64,000 bases of DNA from JAAYEA01 sp012689325 (lineage in GTDB: Bacteria; Chloroflexota; Anaerolineae; JAAYEA01), in assembly GCA_036841525.1 (NCBI GenBank), contig DAITVZ010000019.1, forward strand, positions 3,108 to 67,107. The letters are read 5' to 3'. Shown here in pieces: positions 39,866 to 46,464 of the stretch (position 1 is its first letter; every line of letters starts with the position of its first letter). The position numbers were made by a program, and so were the translations under genes. The notes under the pieces were generated by a model. It was given only the letters and a program-made list of their open reading frames with translations. It ran no database searches and was not told where the DNA came from.

Positions 39866-41142
39866 GACATTTCCCTCAATATCTCTTGCGCGCGATCCAG
39901 CCGGATGACCTTTTCGGCCACCATGCGCGCCACCACGGCGTCCACGCGCTCGGGCGGCGCGCCGGCGGCGATGGCGAGCTGCCGGGCGTGCAGCGCCATG
40001 TGGCCGCGCTGGATCCCCTCGGCGGCCAGGGCGCGGATGGCGGCCAGGTTCTGGGCCAGCCCCACCGCGGCCACCACCTCGGCCAGCTCCCGGGCGCTCT
40101 GGACGCCCAGGACCTTGAGCGCCACCTGCGCCAGCGGGTGCACCTTGGTGGCGCCGCCCACCGTCCCCACGGCCATGGGCAGCTCCAGCGTGCCCACCAG
40201 GTTCCCCTGCGCGTCCCGCCCCCACTTGGAGAGGGAGGTGTAGCGCCCGCCGCGGGCGGCGTAGGCATGCGCCCCCGCCTCGATGGCCCGCCAGTCGTTG
40301 CCGGTGGCCAGCACCACCGCGTCGATGCCGTTCATGATCCCCTTGTTGTGCGTGGCCGCGCGATAGGGATCGCTGGCGGCGAAAGCATACGCCTCCACGA
40401 TCCCCTGCGCCACGTCCTCGCCACTGTAACCCTCTTGAGCCAGCGCGGATACGGGGACCACGGCCTGGGCCCGCGCCAGCCGCCGGTCCGCCAGGTTGGA
40501 GAGGATGCGCAGCCGCACCCGCCCGCCGCTGATCTCGGCGGCCAGCGGAGCGATGGCCTCCAGCGCGGTGTTCACCGTGTTGGCGCCCATGGCGTCGCGG
40601 GCGTCATACAAGAGGTGCAGCGCCAGCATCGGCCCCACCGGGCTCTCCTCGATGACCCGTACCTCCACGTCGCGCGCGCCGCCGCCCAGCCGGATCATCA
40701 GCGGGTCCTGCTGGTTGGCCAGCGCGATCAGCCGCTCCTTGGCCGCCAAGAGCGCGAAACGCGCCGCCCAGGGATCGGCCACGTCCAGGATCTGCAGTTG
40801 TCCGATCATCAGCGGCGCGTCGCTGTGGGCCTGGAAGCCGCCGCCCTCGCGCACCAACCGCGCGGCATAGCTGGCTCCGGCTACCACCGAGGGCTCCTCG
40901 ATGGCCATGGGCACGAGATAGTCGCGCCCGTTGATCTGAAAGTTCGTGGCGATGCCCAGCGGCAGGCCATAGACGCCCACCACGTTCTCGATCATGCGGT
41001 CGGCCTGCTCCACGGGCAGGGCCAACCCCTGGCGCAAGAGCGCCGCCTCGGCCTCGGAGAGCCCGGCGAAGGCCTGCACGGCCTCCACGCGCTGCTCGCG
41101 CGGCATCTTGAAAAAGCCGCTGATGCGGGACGAATGGGTCAT
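39862..41142 (-). CDS. mvaA: Hydroxymethylglutaryl-CoA reductase (class II)
   Basis: 426 residues. Class II HMG-CoA reductase: SSRISGFFKMPREQRV start, EEPSVVAGASYAA with the catalytic Glu, NKGIMNGIDAVVLATGND with Lys, and GHMALHAR with the catalytic His. DAMGANTVNTALE is the dinucleotide-binding strand. The reaction is HMG-CoA to mevalonate; class II enzymes can use NADH or NADPH. First gene of the mevalonate operon. Its leader carries a terminator-like hairpin (41176-41202). Confidence 0.95.
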   Translation of the reverse strand: MTHSSRISGFFKMPREQRVEAVQAFAGLSEAEAALLRQGLALPVEQADRMIENVVGVYGLPLGIATNFQINGRDYLVPMAIEEPSVVAGASYAARLVREGGGFQAHSDAPLMIGQLQILDVADPWAARFALLAAKERLIALANQQDPLMIRLGGGARDVEVRVIEESPVGPMLALHLLYDARDAMGANTVNTALEAIAPLAAEISGGRVRLRILSNLADRRLARAQAVVPVSALAQEGYSGEDVAQGIVEAYAFAASDPYRAATHNKGIMNGIDAVVLATGNDWRAIEAGAHAYAARGGRYTSLSKWGRDAQGNLVGTLELPMAVGTVGGATKVHPLAQVALKVLGVQSARELAEVVAAVGLAQNLAAIRALAAEGIQRGHMALHARQLAIAAGAPPERVDAVVARMVAEKVIRLDRAQEILREMS

Positions 41143-41175
41143 GATCGCTATCCTCGACGGTACGTGATGGGCGCC

Positions 41176-41202
41176 AAAAGGCTCGCAGTCCGACTACGAG
41201 CC
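41176..41202 (-). promoter_or_regulatory. Terminator-like hairpin in the mvaA leader
   Basis: Minus strand: an 11-bp stem (41192-41202 with 41180-41190, one G-U-type mismatch) and TTTT at 41176-41179, about 34 nt before the mvaA ATG and within a few bases of the predicted transcript start. It could be an attenuator or a 5'-stabilising hairpin. Confidence 0.5.
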
Positions 41203-41213
41203 TACGATGCCGG

Positions 41214-41219
41214 ATTATA
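41214..41219 (-). promoter_or_regulatory. -10 element for the mvaA operon
   Basis: Minus-strand TATAAT at 41214-41219. No -35 is found at 16-18 bp; the nearest TTGAGA is only 12 bp away. Confidence 0.5.
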
Positions 41220-41235
41220 CACTCCCTGCGCTCTC

Positions 41236-41326
41236 AAGAGCTATCAAATCTCGGCGCGGGCCAAAACCGTTGCCTTGCGCGCCGCCATGATAGCTTTTGA
41301 CAGTGACTGTGGAGGGGTTTTGGCCC
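41236..41326. repeat. Two interleaved inverted repeats between mvaA and htrA
   Basis: Pair 1: 41236-41246 with 41288-41298 (10 of 11). Pair 2: 41258-41268 with 41316-41326 (exact). The pairs cross, so they cannot form together as simple hairpins. No protein-coding frame is visible. Confidence 0.5.
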
Positions 41327-41340
41327 CTGGCGCCCCAGCT

Positions 41341-41396
41341 CTAATCCACTTCTAACCTCCGCTTAATCTCTCCTTAATCTGCGCGCGCCATACTGT
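41341..41396 (+). promoter_or_regulatory. htrA promoter with four 11-bp-spaced direct repeats
   Basis: Heptamers CTAATCC (41341), CTAACCT (41352), TTAATCT (41363) and TTAATCT (41374) start exactly 11 bp apart, then a -10-like CATACT/TACTGT at 41389-41396. This layout, repeats replacing the -35, is that of OmpR/PhoB-type response-regulator operators. Confidence 0.72.
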
Positions 41397-41432
41397 ACCC
41401 GAGTTCGAACCGTAACGTGGGAGGTTTTTCCT

Positions 41433-42686
41433 ATGGAGACGAGACCAAATAAGTTCTATGCAGCCGCGATCGTGATCGTGGTGTTGGGCATGATCCTGGC
41501 CGCCGGGCTAGGCGGGCTCGCCGGCGGGCTGGCCGGCTATTACGCCGCCGGGCGCCGGGCGCTGCCCACGCCGGCGACGGTGGTGGAGCGGGTGGAGGTC
41601 CCCGTCACGCCGCAGGTCACCGCCCAGTCGCCGGTGGCGCAGGCCGCCATCGCGTCCGAGGAGCAGGTGGTGGAGGCGCTCTACGAGCGGGTGAACCCCT
41701 CCGTGGTCTATATCAGCGTGGCGGTCCGCGCCCAGGGGATGAGCTTCCCCTTCGGGCAGGGCCAGGGCGGCGGGCAGTACCAATACGGCTCGGGGTCCGG
41801 CTTTGTCTATGATCGCCAGGGCCACATCGTCACCAACAACCATGTGGTGGAGGGCGCCGAGCGCATCGAGGTCGTCTTTTCCGACGACACGACCGTCCCG
41901 GCCACGGTGGTCGGGACCGACCCCGATAGCGACCTGGCCGTGATCAAGGTCGACCCCGAGGGGCTGGACCTGGTGGCGGTGGAGCTGGGCGATTCGGACG
42001 CGCTCAAGGTGGGGCAGAAAGTGGCCGCCATCGGCAACCCCTTTGGCTATCAGGGCACCCTGACCACCGGCGTGGTCAGCGCGCTGAGCCGCAGCCTGCC
42101 CGCCAGCGAGACCGAGGACGGCGGCTCCTATAGCATCCCGGATGTGATCCAGACCGACGCGGCCATCAACCCCGGCAACTCGGGCGGCCCGCTGCTGGAT
42201 TACGCGGGGCGCGTCGTGGGCGTCAATGCCGCCATCGAGTCGGCGGTGGCCAGCTCTTCCGGCGTGGGCTTTGCCATCCCGGTGAGCCTGGTCAAGCTGG
42301 TGGTGCCGGTCCTGATCGAGAGCGGGCAGTACGAGTACTCTTACCTGGGCATCAGCGGCGGGACGATCGCGCCGCAGGTGGCCGAGGCCATGGGCCTTCC
42401 GCGGAATCAGCGCGGCGCGCTGGTGGCCACGGTGACCCCGGGCGGCCCGGCGGATGAGGCGGGGCTCCGCGCCAGCAACGAGACCACCATCATCGATGGC
42501 ATCCAGGCGCCCATGGGCGGCGACGTGATCGTGGCCATCGACGGCCAGGCCATCGCCGGCATGGACGACCTGATCCTCTACCTGGTCCGCGAGACGGTGC
42601 CTGGCGACAAGGCCACCCTCACCGTGCTGCGGGACGGCAAGAGCGTGGAGCTATCCGTGACCCTGGCCGCGCGCCCCAAGAGCTAA
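41433..42686 (+). CDS. HtrA/DegP-like serine protease with PDZ domain
   Basis: 417 residues. One N-terminal membrane anchor (about 9-36). The catalytic domain has His in IVTNNHVVEGA, Asp in DPDSDLAVIKV and Ser in NPGNSGGPLL; the PDZ domain covers about 300-412 (SYLGISGG..., GALVATVTPGGPADEAGLR). Anchored, extracytoplasmic quality-control protease. GGGAGG precedes the ATG at 10 nt. The gene has its own repeat-containing promoter and a terminator, and is divergent from the mevalonate operon. Confidence 0.94.
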   Translation: METRPNKFYAAAIVIVVLGMILAAGLGGLAGGLAGYYAAGRRALPTPATVVERVEVPVTPQVTAQSPVAQAAIASEEQVVEALYERVNPSVVYISVAVRAQGMSFPFGQGQGGGQYQYGSGSGFVYDRQGHIVTNNHVVEGAERIEVVFSDDTTVPATVVGTDPDSDLAVIKVDPEGLDLVAVELGDSDALKVGQKVAAIGNPFGYQGTLTTGVVSALSRSLPASETEDGGSYSIPDVIQTDAAINPGNSGGPLLDYAGRVVGVNAAIESAVASSSGVGFAIPVSLVKLVVPVLIESGQYEYSYLGISGGTIAPQVAEAMGLPRNQRGALVATVTPGGPADEAGLRASNETTIIDGIQAPMGGDVIVAIDGQAIAGMDDLILYLVRETVPGDKATLTVLRDGKSVELSVTLAARPKS

Positions 42687-42701
42687 CGCGCGCAACGAAA
42701 G

Positions 42702-42735
42702 AGGCCGGACGAGGTTTCCCTCGCCCGGCCTTTTG
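42702..42735 (+). terminator. Rho-independent terminator after htrA
   Basis: A 13-bp stem with one mismatch (42702-42714 with 42719-42731), 4-nt loop, TTTT tail; the convergent amidohydrolase gene ends 20 bp further. Confidence 0.85.
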
Positions 42736-42754
42736 CATTTCTCGGCCCTGCCGG

Positions 42755-43591
42755 TCAGTCCAGCTTGAGCACGCGGATGGCGTTCTCCCGCGCGATCTTG
42801 GCCAGCGCCGTCTCGCTCAGGTTCAGGCCCATCAGGGTGTCCACGATGTCCACCCGCTGCCCCGGCGAGAGATAGTCGGTGGCGAAAAAGAGCTTGTCCT
42901 GGTGCCGCTCCAGGAACGAGCGGGCGAACTCGGGGTCGCGGGTCAGCGCATTGTTCGCCGACCCGGCGGAGAGGTCGCCGTAGAGGTTGGGGTACTGGCC
43001 CAAGAGGCGATCCGTGGCGCCGGTGGGGACCACCGGGCCCTTGGGATAGCCGCTCATCTCGGCGGCGGTGACGTTGGCCGAGACCTCGGACCAAAAGTGG
43101 GGGCCATGCCCGATAAAGAGGGTGTCCGGGTAAAGCCGCAGCATGTTCTCCAGGCCGGGGAAGCCCAGCCAGTCGCGGTTGATGTGCTGGTCAAAGTGAA
43201 AGACCATGGGCAGCCCCAGCTCGCCGCAGGCGGCAAAGAGCACCTGGTTCATCTTGTCGTCGATGGGGATGCCGGCCAGGTTCTCGCCAAAGCCCTTGCA
43301 CCCCTGGGCGATGTACTCGCGCAGGATCGGGCGCGGGTCAAAATGGCCGGGGTAGCGCCGCCGCGGGTCGATGTTGCAGAACGGGATGAACCGGTCGGGA
43401 TAGCGCCGCGCCACCTCCAGCACCTCGGAGGTGGTGACGTAATAGTCCAGCTCCTCGGCGCACTCGATGGGGAGCAGCACCGTCCGCTCGATCCCCAGCT
43501 CGTCCATCTTGGCGATCAGGTCCTCGGGCGTGGCCGGGGCGCGGTCCACCAGCAGCCGCCCGACGTGCATGTGGGTATCTATGAATCGCAT
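42755..43591 (-). CDS. Amidohydrolase family protein (TIM-barrel metallohydrolase)
   Basis: 278 residues of the amidohydrolase-2 family. N-terminal metal-binding FIDTHMHVG, GCKGFGENLAG, FHFDQHINR, FIGHGPHFW and a final metal Asp in FFATDYLSP. Such proteins act as decarboxylases or hydrolases on cyclic acids. It follows the DegT aminotransferase gene by 6 bp, so they share a transcript and probably a pathway; the substrate is not visible. Confidence 0.85.
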   Translation of the reverse strand: MRFIDTHMHVGRLLVDRAPATPEDLIAKMDELGIERTVLLPIECAEELDYYVTTSEVLEVARRYPDRFIPFCNIDPRRRYPGHFDPRPILREYIAQGCKGFGENLAGIPIDDKMNQVLFAACGELGLPMVFHFDQHINRDWLGFPGLENMLRLYPDTLFIGHGPHFWSEVSANVTAAEMSGYPKGPVVPTGATDRLLGQYPNLYGDLSAGSANNALTRDPEFARSFLERHQDKLFFATDYLSPGQRVDIVDTLMGLNLSETALAKIARENAIRVLKLD

Positions 43592-43597
43592 GGTCGC

Positions 43598-44860
43598 TTA
43601 GCCCTTCTGGGCGCGATAGTGCTTGGCGGCCTTGGCGATGGCGCCGGCGATGTCGCGGGCGTCGTCCTCAGTCATGCCCTCGTTCCAGCTCATGGTAAAG
43701 GTGTGGGTCAGCACCTGCATGGTGCCGGGATAGTCCTTGCGGTCGTAGGTGATGCCCGGCCGCGCCTGGGGCAGCGTCCAGGGGATCCCCGACGTGCCAA
43801 AGGTCTTGCGCTCGGCGATGACCGGGTACTCAAAGACCGGGTTGGGGATGTAGCCGACGCCAAAGGGCGCGCCCTCGGCCCGGATCGCCTTGCCGAAATC
43901 GGCCGAGCTGACGCCCAGCGCCTTCTCGTCGATGGTGAAGGAGAAAATCCACCAGGTGGGGTTGGCGCCCGGGGTGATATAGGGCGGGTTCACGCCGGGG
44001 ATCTCTTTCAGCAGCTTGGCGAGCAGCTCGGCGCTGCGGCGGCGGCGCGCCACGATCTCCCCGATCTTGCGCACCTGGGCCAGGCCCACGGCGCCTTGCA
44101 GCTCGGTGAGGCGATAGTTGGGGCCCAAGAACAGGTGGCCGCGATAGTCCGTGCCGGTGCGCGGCCAGCCCTTGTCCGCAAAGAGGCGGGCGCGATAAGC
44201 CAGGTCGTCGTCGTTGGTGATGACCATGCCGCCGTCGCCGGTGGTCATCTGCTTGGACTGCTGAAAGCTAAAGCAGCCCATGGTCCCCATGGTCCCGGCG
44301 GTGTGGCCCTTGTACTCGGACATGTGCGCCTGGGCGCAGTCCTCGATGACGATGAGGTTATGCTTTTTGGCCAGCGCCAGGATCGGGTCCATGTCGGCCA
44401 TCTGCCCAAAGAGGTGGACGACGATGATGGCGCGGGTCTTGGGCGTGATCTGCTTGGCGATGGTCTCGGCGGTGATGATGCCGGTGCGGGGGTCCACGTC
44501 GGCAAAGATGGGGACCAGGTTGCACATCAGGATGCCGATGACCGTGCCCATGTCGGTGATGGTGGTGGTGATCACCTCGTCGCCGGGCTCCAGGTTCAGG
44601 GTGCCCATGGCCACGTGCAGCGCGGCGGTGCCCGAGGTGGCGGCGATGGCGTGCTTGGCGCCGTAAATCGCGGCGAACTCGGCCTCCAGCTTGGCGACCT
44701 TGGTGCCGCCCACGCGGTTGAGCTTGCCCTCGCGGATCACTTCCGTCAGCAGGGCGATCTCTTCGTCGCCCAGCATGCGGCCGCTGGCATTGCCCACCGA
44801 GGGAAAGCTCTTGGTGCGGTAGGGCTGCCCGCCGTTGATCGCCAGAATCTCGTCGCTCAT
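43598..44860 (-). CDS. DegT/DnrJ/EryC1-family aminotransferase
   Basis: 420 residues, PLP fold type I sugar aminotransferase. ATSGTAALHVAMGTLNLEPG, an IEDCAQAHMSEYKG strand with the PLP Asp, and the Schiff-base Lys in FSFQQSKQMTTGDGG (near residue 212). The GPNYRLTELQGAVGLAQ loop is typical. It normally acts on a nucleotide-linked keto sugar, but with an amidohydrolase instead of sugar genes next to it the substrate may be different (scyllo-inosose type). GGAGGAG precedes the ATG. Confidence 0.9.
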   Translation of the reverse strand: MSDEILAINGGQPYRTKSFPSVGNASGRMLGDEEIALLTEVIREGKLNRVGGTKVAKLEAEFAAIYGAKHAIAATSGTAALHVAMGTLNLEPGDEVITTTITDMGTVIGILMCNLVPIFADVDPRTGIITAETIAKQITPKTRAIIVVHLFGQMADMDPILALAKKHNLIVIEDCAQAHMSEYKGHTAGTMGTMGCFSFQQSKQMTTGDGGMVITNDDDLAYRARLFADKGWPRTGTDYRGHLFLGPNYRLTELQGAVGLAQVRKIGEIVARRRRSAELLAKLLKEIPGVNPPYITPGANPTWWIFSFTIDEKALGVSSADFGKAIRAEGAPFGVGYIPNPVFEYPVIAERKTFGTSGIPWTLPQARPGITYDRKDYPGTMQVLTHTFTMSWNEGMTEDDARDIAGAIAKAAKHYRAQKG

Positions 44861-44945
44861 GTCGTTTCTCCTCCTCGCGGAATATCAGTATGCTTGGCTG
44901 CCTGGGCGGGGCGATTCGCTCCCGCCGAATGGATGGTCGCGCCCA

Positions 44946-44973
44946 AGTATAGGCTGATTTGCTTTCTCGTCCA
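44946..44973 (-). promoter_or_regulatory. Promoter candidate for the DegT-amidohydrolase pair
   Basis: Minus strand: TGGACG (44968-44973), 16-bp spacer, TATACT (44946-44951), about 86 bp before the DegT start. The -35 is weak. Confidence 0.5.
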
Positions 44974-44989
44974 CTTTTGAGGCGGACGT

Positions 44990-45364
44990 TCAGCCTTGGG
45001 CGAGCGCGGCCAATTCGGCGCGGGCGGCGCGGGTCATCCCGGCCACCACCAGGTCGTAGGACTCGTCCATCATCGCGGCCAGCTCGTCCCACGGCACGCT
45101 GCCATCCAGCGCCACCGTGTTCCAATGGCGCTTGTTGAGGTGATAGCCGGCGGTCACCGTCGGATAGATGGCGCGCAAGAGCAGGGCGTGGTCCGGGTCG
45201 CACTTGAGCGAAAGGTGCGCCGGCCTCCCTTCCCAGGCGACCCCGGCGAACATTTTGTGCAGCACCTTGAAGACGAGGTAATCGGGGCCGAAGGGCGTCC
45301 CCTCCGACGTCCCCGGCTTGGCGAGCAGGTACGCGCGGACCTGCACCAAGGGGTCTTGTGGCAT
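44990..45364 (-). CDS. MmcQ/YjbR family protein
   Basis: 124 residues with the YjbR fold signature: PFGPDYLVFKVLHKMFAG, HLSLKCDPDHALLLR, YHLNKRHWNTVALDG. Small DNA-binding-like double-wing protein of unknown role. ATG at 45364 chosen because GGAGGG lies 6-7 nt upstream; a Met nine codons earlier lacks an RBS. It lies 35 bp downstream of the response regulator gene. Confidence 0.85.
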   Translation of the reverse strand: MPQDPLVQVRAYLLAKPGTSEGTPFGPDYLVFKVLHKMFAGVAWEGRPAHLSLKCDPDHALLLRAIYPTVTAGYHLNKRHWNTVALDGSVPWDELAAMMDESYDLVVAGMTRAARAELAALAQG

Positions 45365-45399
45365 GATGTGGCCCTCCTGGAGACACGGCATCGATTCGG

Positions 45400-46464
45400 C
45401 TACTCCTCCGCCGCGCGCCCCGGCCCAACGGCGGGCAGCCCGGCGTCCACGGCCTTGGCCGCCGCCGCCGCGCGGGTGTGCACGCCCAGCTTGGCAAAGA
45501 TGGCCTTCAGGTGGCGCTTGACCGTGTTGGGGGCGATCACCAGCGCCTCGGCGATCTCGCGGTTGGAGCGGCCCTGCGCCAGGAGCGCCAGCGTCTCGCG
45601 CTCTCGCGGGGTGAGCCCCTCCAGCGCGCCAGGCGGGCGGCTGCTGACGGCCTCCTGCACCGCCTCGATGAACCCCTTCCGGCTAAAGCCCCGCTTTTCC
45701 AGACAGGCATAGACGTCGTATTCGGCATAGGCGCGCTCGATCTCGTCCGGGGTGGCCGCGCCGGTGACCACCAGCGTCGGCGTGCCGGAGGCGCGGGTGC
45801 TGGCCAGCAGCCGATATCCTGGCAACAGGCCCCCACGGGGGGCATCCCCCTCCAGCGCCAGGTCCACGATGGCGATATCGTACCTGGACCGGCGCAGGCG
45901 ACCCAGCGCCTCGCCATAGCTGGCGCACAGCCGCGCCTGGTAACCGGCGTCGGCCAGCAGCTCGGCCAGGATGGAGCGCCAGCCAGCGTCGTCTTCCACC
46001 ACCAGCGCCGCGCGGGCGGGGCGCTCCTCGGACGGCGGGGCGAGCGGGGGCGCGCCAGCGGGCGCCGCCTCGGCGGGGGGCGCGGCCAGCGCCCGGCCGA
46101 TCACCTGGCGGAACTCGGCGCGGCGAAAGACCTCCTTGCGCAGCAGGGTGAAGGCGCCGTATTCGGAGAGCGCTTGCACCGCCAGCTCCACCGTGGCATA
46201 GCCGGTGAGCATCACCGTGGCGCAGCCGGGGTCGTGGCGGCGCACCGCCTCCAGCACGCGCAGCCCGTCCCGGTTGGTGTGGTCGGCCTCGCCCAGCGCC
46301 AGGTCCACCACGGCCACGCGGTGGGGCGCGCCGCGGATGGCGGCGATGGCCCCGTCCAGGCTCGCCGCCAGGTCCACCTCCAGCCCCAGGTCGCCCAGCA
46401 GCTCGGCAAGCAATTGCCGCCAGGAGCGGTCGTCCTCCACCACCAGCGCGCGCGGCGCCATCAT
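45400..46464 (-). CDS. Response regulator with two receiver domains and a LuxR-type HTH
   Basis: 354 residues. REC1 (about 1-125): LVVEDDRSW, phospho-Asp in VAVVDLALGE, LTGYAT, Lys in LLRKEVF. REC2 (about 155-275): LVVEDDAGW, Asp in AIVDLALEGD, VVTGAAT, LEKRGF. LuxR/FixJ HTH (about 290-350): LTPRERETLALLAQGRSNRE. Both receivers keep their Asp, Thr/Ser and Lys positions. The start at 46464 overlaps the histidine kinase stop by 4 bp. The gene pair is a complete two-component system. Confidence 0.92.
   Translation of the reverse strand: MMAPRALVVEDDRSWRQLLAELLGDLGLEVDLAASLDGAIAAIRGAPHRVAVVDLALGEADHTNRDGLRVLEAVRRHDPGCATVMLTGYATVELAVQALSEYGAFTLLRKEVFRRAEFRQVIGRALAAPPAEAAPAGAPPLAPPSEERPARAALVVEDDAGWRSILAELLADAGYQARLCASYGEALGRLRRSRYDIAIVDLALEGDAPRGGLLPGYRLLASTRASGTPTLVVTGAATPDEIERAYAEYDVYACLEKRGFSRKGFIEAVQEAVSSRPPGALEGLTPRERETLALLAQGRSNREIAEALVIAPNTVKRHLKAIFAKLGVHTRAAAAAKAVDAGLPAVGPGRAAEE

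Noticed and set aside
37649..40243. Long plus-strand open frame across the mevalonate operon
   Set aside because: Antisense shadow with His/Arg/Gly-rich composition; the minus-strand enzymes have complete catalytic motifs.
42902..44980. Plus-strand open frame opposite the amidohydrolase and aminotransferase
   Set aside because: Shadow of two real genes; no conserved motifs.
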